A stretch of 64,000 nucleotides of DNA from contig NC_060112.1 in assembly GCF_021155765.1 (NCBI RefSeq), positions 25,882,001 to 25,946,000 of the forward strand. The letters are read 5' to 3'. Position 1 is the first letter of the stretch. Each line of letters starts with the position of its first letter. This document shows, in pieces, positions 1 through 12,092 of this stretch. This stretch comes from Diprion similis. Its lineage: Eukaryota > Arthropoda > Insecta > Hymenoptera > Diprionidae. The notes under the pieces were generated by a model. The model saw only the letters and a program-made list of their open reading frames with translations. It was not told the origin of the DNA and ran no database searches. Made by a program: the position numbers and the translations under genes.

Positions 1-2897
1 CGGCCGACTTCCACGCGCCCCTTTATTCCACTCCATCGAATGCTTCGTTCCTTCCTTTTTTTTTTTTAGCTTCATTTCTTTCCTTCACTCCTTCATCCAT
101 TCATAATTCGCTGCAGGGTGCATAACGTAGGAAGCGCAAAGCGCGCCTCGCGTCGAACTATCAGACTTCCTTCTTTATTATTAACTACCGCCACCCCCAA
201 CGGCGCTCCTCTTTTCGCCTGAGGTGTACGTAGACGTCGGGCAGAATGGATTCCGACGCCCGTTCATGTTTTCACCCCCTGCATGCTTCTGGTGCTCGAA
301 TTATGCTGAAAGTGCTTTCCTGACACTGCTCTGCAGGCGATTCATCGATCCGTAAGTTCAGACTTCGATGTGGGATGATGAACTAGAGGCTGAAATCGCA
401 GTTAGAAATATCTCGAGTCGTAGGCGTTTCATATACATATGTCTACAATTTTTTTATAATGTATACGTACGATAATCTGTAAAGAAATACGGAAGTGATG
501 ATCAATTGTTTTTTATTTTTGGCAAGAAAAAAAATATAAAAGAGATTCTTAATATGATGAAGATCTGCTTCAGAGATCGTTATTCAGACACTATAACAAC
601 AGGAATATTGATAATTGATTCTCCAGAGGAGCGAGTTTCGGTTAAACATTAATACGTCTTATGTGTTCTAATAAGGGCCGGACGTCACTCTTGTTGTGCT
701 TGAATTTTTTGGGGGGAAAAAATTTTCGCGAATTACCATTCCAGTAATTTTTTATTTTCACAAAGTTTCATTAGTTTCATGAAAATTTTATTAACGGTAT
801 CGGAGTTGAGTGAAAAGTGTCGGAAACCATCGTTTTAAATAAATTAATGAGTGTAGCCGATCTATTATCGAACATTACTAGAATATTATAGGTATTTCAA
901 AGTTTTTAAATAAAGATAAAACCTAGCACAACATCGTTCTGCCGTATAACCAATTGGTTATTTCCAAACCATTCCCTATCAACAAAGTGTTTTGAGCGCG
1001 GTGTCACGTGACGGATTTACGACTTTTTACGAGAATCCGTCTCATTTTTTTTTAGTAAAACTTTGAATCGATTTGGAATTTCTCTGAAAATAATCGTGCT
1101 ATTGTCGGAAAGTGCGCGTTTTGGTCGGCTAGGGCTGAACAAAAATCGTCGACATTTTTCATCCATTCATTTCTCCGCGAGACGATCAGCTTTGAGGTTA
1201 TGTTTTGCAAATTATTCGATTATTAATTCATACGATAATTTATCGGTCCTGTTTGACCCAACGAAACGTTGAAAGAGGACAAATGAAAAGAAATTTGAAA
1301 ACGAATCGATGTCTTAGGAAAGAATCAGATAGATTCTCGTATATTGGAAATTTCGCTTTGCAATGCGTCATCTGGTGGAAAAAAATCAAACTAATACAAC
1401 CAGGCTAACAGCTGAGGTATATCATTAATCACAATTCATTAATTTATGTGACACGGGTACTTTGAAACCCGAATAATTCCGATTTGCCTCCTTATATAAT
1501 CAAAAACTTAGGTTATGTGGTGATAAAATGGCGCCGACGACCAGGCTCTGACGTCATGAGGACATTTTCCAATAGAGACTCTTGAATCGGTCACGTGACA
1601 CCAAGCTTGGGTGGATAACGAGATTTTAATACATCTGCGGTTACGCTTCCTGCTCATACTGAGTGAGTTCGAGTCCGATGAGAAGCGGAGATCGAGCTTC
1701 CAGATCCTCGAGGATCCGAGGATCCGAGGAGGCGGTATGCTAATGCAACGCCTCAATTAGCGCGCCGACAAAGGGCCAGCAGATCGTGCCGATTTCTTTA
1801 GAAAACGGCGCGTGCTCGCGAAGACGAACGGGACCTACCTTCTATCCTTCCATCCTTCCTGCCTTCCTTCCTTCCCGCACGCGGAGTGTAACGGAGTCCA
1901 GATTGAAACCAAGATTGACGCCGAGAGGAGGATGAAAGCCCAGACAAAGGACTCCGGCCTCTCTTCTCACCGTTCGGTGGCGGTTGACGGACCGAAAGCC
2001 ACGCCCGGAGCAACCGGCCCTATCAATTTTCACCGCTCTCTAATTTAACCGGCAAACGAAACGCCGCGAGCTGAGCTAAGGAGAGAGGATTTCGGGCACC
2101 TGAGCAATCAGCTCGAAATGCTGCAAGGACGAATCTTCGCGGAGGCGAATTTCAGCCACTTTATACCTGTCTCTTGATATTCCAGTATAACGTGAAAACC
2201 GGAAATGATTTACCGGAAAGGATTTTTGTACAAGGAAAACAGGGGTTGGACATGGGTGTAGGGAAAACAGGAAACGTCAGATCATTTCACGTGGGATACA
2301 TCAGTGAAACTATATTGTTTTTTGATTTGCTTGTAATTTTAACACGTAGCAAAAGGTTCGTGAAACAAATGGTTTTCACCTAGTTTTAATATGTTATTAT
2401 TTAAATATTATTTAAAATACCCTGAAAAAGTGAGATTTTTCAAAAAGATTCTTGCGGTACAATTCTTGTGAAAATTCATAAAAATTAAACGGTTATTGAA
2501 GGAGCGAATTTTAAATATATTTATTAATTGTTAAAAGTATATTCATGTTACATATTCTGACAGCCATGTATCAGTCAACGAGGAATGGCCGCAAACTGCT
2601 TGAATCCTAAATTCACAATCAGTGATTTGACTTTTGTTTAGTCATCCTCATCGCAGAGAAAAAAAATCTGGTCACTGCGATGACAAACCGTAGATTTCGT
2701 TACTACTCGTGTTTAACTATCAAATATTAGTTAATAGGCAGAATGAAATATTTCACTATCTCGTTCGTCTACTGCAACGAAACACTCGATAGAATCAACT
2801 GATAATTAAATTGAGGGAAAAAAGCGGATTTTGTTACCACAACCAAACATTACCTATTATCGAGGGATTAATCACTCATCGATGTACACCTGATTTC

Positions 2898-3240
2898 AAG
2901 ATTACAGAGGTTTCAAAAAATTTTAGAGATTTTAAAAATTCCCGCAAACGATTTCGACAGTTTACCAAATAATTTCAGATGATTTCAAAATATTTCAGAA
3001 GATTTAGGACAATTTCAAAGAATTAAAAAAAATTTCAAAAGATGACGAAAATGTTTCCGATGATTTCTGAAAATTTCAAAGGATTGTAAATGATTTCAGA
3101 AAATTTCAATGAGTTCAATAAATTTTAAAAGATTCCAGTATCAATTTCAAAAGACTGCAACAGATATCGAGGAACAAAAAAGATTTCTGAAGATTTTAAA
3201 AAATTCCAAAGATTTCACAAGATTCAGGAAAAGATATAGA
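2898..3240. repeat. degenerate AT-rich minisatellite
   Basis: About 340 bp made of imperfect repeats of a short motif close to 'gatttcaaaagattt' or 'aaatttcagaagattt'. The spacing is irregular, so it looks like a decayed tandem repeat rather than a mobile element. No open frame is maintained. Confidence 0.6.
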
Positions 3241-4033
3241 CCAGATATAAAAAGTAATTAACACTTCGCCTATCATGCATCAATACAATAAAAATATACG
3301 TATTTCATTAGCTCTTGCACCTGCACAAAAAATCATTTCATTATTGTAAATTAACAAAAAACCTGCGTTGCCTTACCCCTCGAACGACTTTTAACAAGTT
3401 CTATTCTGATCGACCAAGATTTCTTCCTCAGTAAATTTCAAGTTCCTCGGAAATGATTCGCAGTACAACAACTCGAGATAAAAGTATCGCGAAGCTGAGC
3501 AGGTGGCACCTGCTTCCAATTTCACGCATCCGGCGGCATATGATGCCAACATCTCGTTGAATCAATTAGGCATCCATCCCATGCAATTGGGCATCATCCA
3601 TCCATCCGGAGAACGGTCAGAACGGCATCTCCGTCGCTTCTCCCTCCCCACCTCTTCCTCTTACTCACGGTTCCGGAGTTTCGTCCCTAACCCCCACCCC
3701 TCCCCGTAAACTCCTCCTCACGGTAATCGGGACAAATTGGCCTCCCGCGGGTGGAAGCAGCCAGGCAACCGGGAACCGGGAACCGGGCTCTGGAACCACC
3801 CCTGAGCGCCCTGTGATCTGGAGCGGTAATCGGGTGCCGACCCGGTGCAGGCTACAAGGTGGATCTCGCAGCAGGTGCACGATCCGGGAGTCGGGCGACG
3901 GGGAATTAACCGGGACGAGGAGGGGCTGATGGGGGAGGCCTAACTGCCCGGGGTGCGGTGGCGGTGGGCTAAATAGATTCTCGTTATCGCGCAAGGCTAA
4001 CGAAACTTGGAGCCGCGTTCAACCTGCACCAGC

Positions 4034-4063
4034 TATATATACGTATCAGCCACCTTTTCATTC
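4034..4063 (+). promoter_or_regulatory. possible TATA plus initiator core promoter
   Basis: A 'tatatata' box at 4034-4041 is followed by an insect-type initiator 'tcattc' at 4058-4063. The initiator A (4060) lies 26 bases after the first T of the box, which is the canonical spacing. A 27-codon open frame starts at 4095. No downstream exon could be identified, so the transcript, if real, is unknown; chance occurrence in AT-rich DNA is possible. Confidence 0.25.
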
Positions 4064-7000
4064 GGGTTAAGTATAAGGGTGTTTATACTCAGGGATGATC
4101 AGCCGCCGGAGTAGCGTGTGTGCGGATCTTCTGCTTATGGATCCTTATTATACCTGCAGCCGCTCGCGATCAGCCTGATCCTCGACTACGTATTTTCAGA
4201 TTTTAACCATATTTCAGAGGTCTAACCAGCCGCGCCGAATTCGGTTCTTTTCACGCCGCTCCCAATCACGGGATAATTACGAGCCTACGCTTTAACGCAG
4301 CTATTAAGGATACGTCAGGTTTTGGTACAGTATTGTCAAAATGTCATCCAAACTAAAGGATAACCGTTTTTAAGAACGCACGGAGAGTGCTGATGAGGTT
4401 TGACAAATTCAAGCAGTTCAAATTCTTGGTTCAATATATGAAAGAGATCGATCGACATGGATTTTTTTAAAATCATTACGTTCTGATTTTTTTTCTTTCA
4501 GGTAATACTTGTATCGTAAATTTAATTTTTAAGAATTATCGCTTATTTTGTTTTGGGAAATTCTATTCGGACTCAAATTTTTATTCAATTTGTTCAATCG
4601 ACCGAAAAGAACAACATTTGTAAAATCTATTACGTTATAGGTTTCGTATAATAAATTAATGCTTTATTAAAATCTGTGTCATCGTCTATGAAACTATTAT
4701 TTATTTATTCCTTCACCAAGGAGCTAGTTTTCGCATAAAACTATAATCAATACTTATCGTTGATTCGTTTATCAAAGTTAAAAATTTTCCATTTTTAGAC
4801 TTTCTAACCGAACTGTACACCTGATACATCCTTGAATGTGATCTACTCACCACAAGCTGCGCTGTTATTTACGATTATCTTAAACGGATGTGCAAGCTGC
4901 ACATCCCTATAATTCAACTTAATTACTATCTGCCAAAGCTAAACGATATCATTAAACTTTTTCAAGCTTGTCATTAAACCTGGACGGTATCATTTATACA
5001 TTATACATTGAAAAGAAAAAAGGCATTACAGCCTGAATTTTCACCCTTCGTCTAAAAGTCCGTAAAAAAAAAGAAAAATTGTAGAATGCACTAAGTTTCT
5101 ATGTAAAATATCTAATATCCATTTACCCTATTATAGACGTAGCCGATTTCGCACCTACCTATATAGAAATTGGAAAACTTCCCGTAAACCTGTTGCGAAA
5201 GTAATATGCAGCTGCCCGTCAATCATGTCCATCCGACGGGTGTAAAGTGTATCACAGATCCAGACGAGAGAAGATTAGATGCTACCGCCGATCCGCGAAA
5301 ACCCGAGAGGGAAACTGTGCTATTTAGTTGAGTACGAACTCCCTTCCTCTTCCATCCTTCGTTGGCCACGCGAACTTCCGATTTGTATAATAGGAGTTCT
5401 CCACCATGCTATGCTTTACGAGGCGTAGTCTCGTGGTCCACGAAATGTGATGTATATCGGCGTCGGATCCGTGCAGCTTAATCAGATAACGATCTTACAA
5501 TTCATTCTAGATGTGACGGGTACTACGAGTAACTCTAAAGGGCAGTGGAGATTATACATATTTTATTATGCAAAATTTGGTATGACGCATTGCGGTTTAA
5601 TTTTTCGTAGTTTAATTCAAAATCGTATGGTACTAAAAAAATTTGAACGTTCTAGTTTATAACAAACGCATTTCAAATATGTCGGAACGTTTTATTAATT
5701 TTAGTAATATTCTAACCGATTTTCGAGTCAAAAATAAAAACGTATGTAATTCTGATAAAATTGTAGAGAAGATGAAATTGTGTTTGAACGGAAATTTTCA
5801 GGTGTTCAATGAAAAGTACTTCGATCCCTAACTTCACCCCATCGAATGACATGATTACGACGCGTGTCTGGTAACAAAGTTGAGAATATTGTGAAAACTA
5901 TTTTCAAAATTCTATAGAAACCTTCAAACATTGATCTCTGCGAGACAAATATTTTTTGAATCACAACTGGTAACTTATCAAAAAAAAAAAGCGTAAGTGG
6001 TGAGAAGTGTATAAAAGAACGGAGATTGCTGTTCAAAGAACCAAAATTCGTCCAAAAAAAAAACCTTACGAATACAATCATCCTGAAAATGTTTCAAACA
6101 AACAAAAATAATCTTCAGATCAAAACCTGTTCGAGTTGGCACGGAAAGCCCTACTTATAATATTATACATATACCTGTACATACGAGCATCTATAGATAT
6201 ATATACACCCTGCCTATAGTAAGAACTCGTGTCTATAGGTATATGTATATATATATATACACGATGTATAAACATCCCCGGCGCGAGGATGCGGCTGACG
6301 AGTTTCTATCCCCGGGTTCGAAACCCACCCACCCACCCTCTCTTCCTCCAGAAACGACCCTCGTCTGACGTCTCTCGCTATCGCGTTTCTCTCTCCTCTC
6401 CACCTCCGGTGATTACCGCCCCCCTCCAGCCCTCCCCCCTCTGCCAAGCCGGGTTTCCCACCCCCAACCCCCGTTGGGTCTCCGACCGAGCGGCGGCACT
6501 TTATCGCCCCCAGCCCGACCCGACTCCAGAGCCAACCCAGCCTCCCTTGCGTGCCGTCTCCACCCCGTCTCGACCTCGACAGCGTCCGTGGATCAAAAAC
6601 AACCCTTTCGCGTCTCGGCTTTCTGGGCGCATCCATCATCCGCTGCGAGAGGGTGGAAGTGCGGGGCGAAGAAGACCCACGATCTCCTTTCACGTACCTA
6701 TATTCTACCTATGGTATATAGGTATATATATACACGCGTGTCCGCGCCATAAACCTTCCGACGATGCTGCACTGATTGCCGGGGGGACGGGAGGGGGAGC
6801 CGCCTTCCTACTTCCCTCGCTAATTGCGCGTTAAGGATCGACCGTTTTCGAATTATATACGACCCCGTCCTACCACGACAATTCATTGTATTATATTGGT
6901 TGGTTCATGGTTGGTATATGCTGCATGTGCCTGTAGGCATGCAGGGTGAACGGATGTAGATTAGCTGCACCTACCCTCGTCGAGGTATTTAGAGTATATA

Positions 7001-7763
7001 TCCTGTTGTCTAATTGACATGATACGTTACGATTTCGGCAATTATTGAGATGAATTTTGATGAGATAAAATCTTATATATTGTTAAAAATTTTCGAAAAC
7101 CGTTGATATATAATATACATAAGTGATGCAAGGAATATTTGCATATCTCTTCACGTTCGCATTCCCATCCGCATTTGCGAAAATCGTGCAAACATTTTGC
7201 GAATGTGATTGTCAGAAATACTTGATTTTTTTTTTTAGTCATAAAAATTTTGAAAATGATATTTGATAAGACAAAAAACATTAGCTTGATAATGAAATTT
7301 GATTATATAAAGGTTTGTCTTCACGTATGTCATCATGCTAACCTCAAAATTAATTTGTTTCTGTTCTCAATACGTCGTTAAATAATCAAACAAACAATCG
7401 GATGTATATTCGTACTTGCATTTGCGTTCGCGAATACTTAAAAATTTACACCCGTTACGTCACTAGTATAATACACATAACTGCAGCTGCCACATCATAG
7501 ATCGTAATATGCTTTATTTGTGAAAATTCGCATTCTTCAGGGTATAAATTTAAACAAGAATGAGGTTATGATCATCAACATCATTAGTCATAGTATTAAT
7601 CTTCAATACTAATAGTAGTAATAAATAATACGATATACTTGCAGGATAGATTCGAATAACATGTAATTAACCATTTTTTTTTTTTTTTGTTTGTTCTTTG
7701 CTCCATTTGTCTCGCCTTTTCCTTCAGGCATTAAGACGTTCCGTGTGACGAAGAACGATTTTC

Positions 7764-10378
7764 CTACTGCAGGCTGTCGTGACGTTCCGTGATGTTCGTG
7801 AGCTTTTGGGGTCGCAGGAATTCAGATTCGGGATCAGTCAGGCCCTGCGATTTCAGCTGAAGCCTGCCGCGATGGTAATCCATCCACTTTGAGGGCCAGA
7901 GGATCCTCTTCGATCGGGTTCCATTCGATCCAAACAGGATCAATGGCAGCTCGCGTTTCACGTGCCGCCTACCAAAGTCTGGAGGTGATGGAAGAGCTGG
8001 AATTCCCTCGGCATGGTGGTCCCTTCCAGTGACGAACATTCTCCACGAGGGCATCAACTGCGGGAGCATTTCTTCCCGGACAACCGATTCCCGGTTCTCC
8101 GAATTCTCCGTGACGACTGCAGGCGGCTTTGGTCGAGGTATCTGCGTCTCCAGGATCCCGGAACCCTGTGAATAGCCCCGCCACAGGGAAGGTTTCGGGG
8201 TGGAAACCGAGCGCCGGACGATCCTACGAGGTGCAGAGTCACTTTCGCTTAACAAAGGGCCGCGATTTGCGAGGTTGCGGTTATTTGGTACCGATTTTTT
8301 GCAGGGTGATTCGGTCAACGGCTCGGTGAGTCTTCGGCTGGCAGGTCTTCGCCCTGCGCTGAAGGGGCTCAGGGTGCGGACCAGCGGATGACGGCTTTCG
8401 GCACCGGAACGACGAATAGGCGACGAATCATCGTCCCTGAAGATGTTCCCAAGGAAGTTGCGACGTCCCGATTGTCCGGGGGCCGGAATTTCCCGCATCA
8501 TCGCGGCGTCGCCGCCCAACCTTTGTCGGCTTCCGCGAAGCTTCACCGGCTCGATTTCTGAGGCAAGGGCTAAACGCTCGTCGGTTCCAAGCCGCCGCTG
8601 AGGCTGCTTGTCACTCGAACTCCACGGCCCGAAACGGGATCCCGGTTCCTCGGTGTTAAAACAGTTTCGTATCGTTGAATAAGATTCAATGTTGCACAAC
8701 CTTGCCAGATCCTCGAGAGTCCGCTCGAACATCCCCATCCTGAACTCCATTATCGACAACCGGTCGTCGACGGGCCTATCGGACTCGTACGACCTGAATC
8801 CTATCTTCGATCCACCTAGGGGGGCCTCTTTACTCGTCGACGATGCTTTTCCCGCCTCCTTGGCGTCGTCCTGATCCGCCAAGGCGTCGTAACCCGATTC
8901 ATCGACCCCCTCGAGGTCCACCGAGGTCTGTACCGTCTGGGGACCACTGAATATCTGAACATTGACCGTCGACTCGTCACCTTGGCTCGAAGTCTCGGCT
9001 GCAGATGTGTTCACCGTACGGATTCGGTCCTCCTCCGCGTACTCGCGATGCGCGCTTGCACCGCGGACCAAAATCTGTTGTATGTTTTCTGGGGAATCGC
9101 GTTTCTCCCGGGTAGTTTTCCAAACCTCTCGAAACGAGGCCTCCGACGCAACCGATGCCTTCATGAGCAACGTGACGGTTTCCTCGTCGACCAACGAGTC
9201 TGGATCCCACCTGTCGACCACATTCAACAGAACCTCAAGCTCCGACAGCAAATTTCCGGTATAAACCAGTTGGAACCGTTTATCGTTAATGGAGATCGCG
9301 GCTACTCGCCCTATCGAGTTGTTCGATGGTAATGAGACCGTTGATTCATCACTTCTACTCCAACAGGCCTGCGTTCTCTTCATGGTCAGGATGGCATCCA
9401 TCATTGCAGTCTGGTCTTTACCGTCAGTCGGGTCGTCGGAAGCAACTGTCGACGGAGTCGTGATGCTGGTTTCCGGATAATCTAAGTCATCCTTGTGATC
9501 TTCGCCTTGACCTTGATCTTGGCCATATCGACCATCTTGGATCCAAGACGTGCCGTCATCAGGAATCTTGTCCAGCCGCAAAGCCGCCACATCGTGTCCA
9601 AGTACGGTAGACAAACCGACGCTGCAGGTGAAGTTGGTGCATGTCAGTCCCTCTTCACATCGGGTCGTTGCGAGGATGATGGTAGTCAGTTGGGCAAAGT
9701 CGTCGAGCCACACCGAGAGCTGAGAGCCACAAGATTGGCCCAATCCTGATTGGGCAGAAAGTGATTGATAACCTATTCCTAAACTAATGGTTTTGAACTT
9801 TCTTTTCCTAGTATTGAAAGTGACCAATTATTATCTGGGGAAAGTTTTGGGCATGAAACTTGCGCAGGGCGACAAATTAACGCATTTATACCACGTTCCG
9901 CGACGCAGGAGTAACAGCATCCGCAGAGATCTGCTCCCAACAGAGGCTCGCCGTCACCCTGCAGACACCGAGGTCGGGAACGCAGACGTTCTGCAGCCTG
10001 ACATCCAGCGCACACATCCCTCTCCTCACACCAAGTCGTCAACGGTTGCAGAGAGGCCTTATCGTGTACTCCAACTGACGACGTCCTCCGTGGGGCTTCC
10101 GCCAGAAAGATAAGAATAACCGTAAGCACCAGCGGTGTATTTATGCCTAAAACCGAAGAAATTTATACAATATCATCCACGACTAGATGTTACCACACTT
10201 GTAGAAATTCCAAGAGAAAGTCGCGTCGAAGGTTGAAAAGGGTCGAGTCATCAGTACTAGACAAGGTCAGTGCAAATGGAAGATTGATTCAGATCGTGCG
10301 GTAGACTGCGGGTGCGAATTATTCATCATTTCGGAGTGAAAATCCTCGGGTTAACTTATGAAGAAACTTACCATTCAT
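7764..10378 (-). CDS. secreted IGFBP-domain-like protein with long disordered tail
   Basis: Three coding exons: 10378-10372, 10146-9892 and 9745-7764, with GT-AG introns and closed phase, giving 747 residues. The first exon contributes only M-N-G. The start is chosen because splicing then creates a clean signal peptide (MNGINTPLVLTVILIFLAEA). Residues 42-128 hold 12 cysteines (42, 48, 51, 63, 77, 79, 80, 83, 93, 117, 123, 128). The CGCC..C, then G..CG, then C.EGLTC order matches the N-terminal domain of insulin-like growth factor-binding proteins, which also has 12 cysteines. Residues from about 130 to 747 are Ser/Arg/Asp/Glu-rich with no recognised domain; dibasic KR sites near the C terminus could be processing sites. 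A poly(A) signal on the minus strand lies at 7518-7513. The IGFBP call is inferred from cysteine spacing; ligand binding is unknown. Confidence 0.65.
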
Positions 10379-11546
10379 TGGATCTTTGGATCCGTTTAAA
10401 GTGGAAATATTTAACGCTACTCACCGAAAGTTATTGCTCCGCATCGGCACATATTCGACTGCTTCTTCGGACACTGGGCTGAAGAATATGGTTGAGAATG
10501 AACGCGGATGTGATATATAAACTTAGAGACAATGAGTGTTTGGTGAAACAACGCTTGTGTTACAATCCACGCAAAGAAACATCCTCACAGTGGCAAAGTT
10601 GAATGCAAGTCAAGCAAGTAAGCATACAATGAAAATAAATAATGTAAAATAGAGTGGATCAGCTTTCTAAGGTATCATATTACCCGGTTGATATTTACAT
10701 ACTTCTAATAATTGACTCGGTCATCGTTCTACGCGATTTTCTTTTCTTTCTTTGATGCCAGGCCAATTCGTATCAGAGTCGTTGGTGACCTGCTCTCGCA
10801 TGTTCTTGGATCAAAAATGGAGACGCTAAATTTATTCACACAAATTTCTAATTAGGCAACGTAAAGTTATTTCAATTAGCATTATAAGATAATTTGAACC
10901 ATGGATGACTGTGAGCAAATATATTTGGACCACGATAGGCTAAGACATGGAAAAATCAACTGCTTTTACTGACATCCAATACCGCATTGCGGTTAACCCG
11001 CTTACATGGTGTACCTACAAATAGCTGTCCACAATGGCGCAGGTAAAAAAAAACGATTGGCATTGAAAAATCATGTCCCCTACCTTTCTCCTCGCACTCT
11101 CGGGAACTTCGAAAGTTTATTCTACGTTTTTCTGAAGTACTCACGAAAGTCGTACGAAATAAATTTCCTGGGGTATTCTTAGGATTTCATCTAGATCGCT
11201 CTAGAATTACTTTGAAATCAAATCATTGCGTTTGTTATTACGAAAATTTCATCTATGTGATATATGCAAGATTTCAAGTTTCATTTCTGAAATTTTCTGA
11301 TAAATGCGTTGGTATTTTACGAAATGATTATAAACTCTGTACAAGATTATCGCTGGTTCCCAAAAACGATCAGTTATTGTAGTCGTAGAAACCTGTGATA
11401 AGAATTGATTCCATCTTCTTTGTACTCTGTCATAGCTGAAAGCTTACTGTAAAAGTTATATACTTATGATATTACAGTGTAGAAGCATTTTGGGGTGAAA
11501 ACCCCTTGCGTTCAGAGGGTTTCAACGAGGCGATAGAACGGCGTCG
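10379..11546. other. intergenic, divergent promoters
   Basis: This lies between the starts of the secreted IGFBP-like gene (minus) and the acidic orphan (plus), so it should carry both promoters. It is AT-rich. A splice-acceptor-like 'attacag' ends at 11476, about 70 bases before the orphan's ATG, suggesting a spliced 5' leader. I see nothing else to name. Confidence 0.4.
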
Positions 11547-12092
11547 ATGATGAGCGGCATCGAAGAGAATCAGGAAGAAAACCCGGCTGAGCCAGTTCCG
11601 GACGTCGCGACGGTCGCGGAACCCCCGCAACCCCCGGAACCGATTGTGGAAGAGGAAGAGGAGGTGGAAGACGAAGCGAACACCGGTTTGTTTCCGGCTA
11701 CCCCGTCACACTTACAATCAGCTCGTCGTACCGCGCCTCAAGTAGTTTCCGAGGGGACGTTTTTCTGCGCTAGACTTCGGTATCTGTTTTCGTGTCTCGC
11801 AGCAAAATCTCCAGCGTCATCGAGCACAGAAGATGTCGAAGTGGTCGATGCACCGCGGGTACCCGGAAACAACGCGAGCGACCATATCTCCCACGCATTT
11901 ATCCCTCAGCTGGAACGGGAGGACAAATTTACCCAAACATTTGTCAAGTATACGAAAAACCTGCCGGACAAACGCCTCGTCGAGATAATCAATACCGTAA
12001 TCGATCACGAGGACAAGACTTTGGTCTTCTACTGCACCTCCGAGGAATTACTTCGAAGTTTTGAAGAAGGAGTCACGCCAAGGATAAGTTAG
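11547..12092 (+). CDS. acidic protein of unknown function
   Basis: A single open frame of 181 residues that I do not recognise. The frame starts with two consecutive ATGs (11547 and 11550). The N-terminal third is rich in Glu and Pro, with an unbroken run of acidic residues around positions 35-43, and looks disordered. The C-terminal third (about 115-181) has balanced hydrophobic and charged residues and could fold as a small helical domain. There is no signal peptide or membrane segment. Coding potential is supported by frame length in AT-rich surroundings, by composition, and by its place between two plus/minus genes. It is not the 5' part of SMG8: the SMG8 start was located separately at 13508. 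Confidence 0.55.
   Translation: MMSGIEENQEENPAEPVPDVATVAEPPQPPEPIVEEEEEVEDEANTGLFPATPSHLQSARRTAPQVVSEGTFFCARLRYLFSCLAAKSPASSSTEDVEVVDAPRVPGNNASDHISHAFIPQLEREDKFTQTFVKYTKNLPDKRLVEIINTVIDHEDKTLVFYCTSEELLRSFEEGVTPRIS

Larger units (their letters stand above)
1..7763. other. gene-poor region with GC-rich islands
   Basis: I recognise no protein-coding gene here on either strand. The DNA is mostly AT-rich, interrupted by GC-rich stretches around 1530-2100, 3500-3990 and 6280-6700. Open frames inside those islands run on both strands at once, as GC-rich composition alone produces. A TTCC-rich microsatellite lies near 1840-1878 and TA/TATAC microsatellites near 6173-6262 and 6711-6735. A possible core promoter at 4034-4063 is listed separately. 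The islands could be regulatory DNA or untranslated exons of a gene outside the window; that is inference. Confidence 0.5.

Noticed and set aside
1840-1880. Short TTCC-type direct repeats considered as a CRISPR-like array
   Set aside because: It is a simple microsatellite without unique spacers, in a eukaryotic genome.
6290-6340. tRNA B-box-like 'gggttcgaaaccc'
   Set aside because: No A box at the right distance and no acceptor stem or cloverleaf can be formed around it.
6214-6834. Overlapping open frames of 159 and 201 codons on opposite strands
   Set aside because: They lie in a GC-rich, Pro/Arg/Ser-biased island where stop codons are rare in all frames. There is no domain, splice context or preferred strand.
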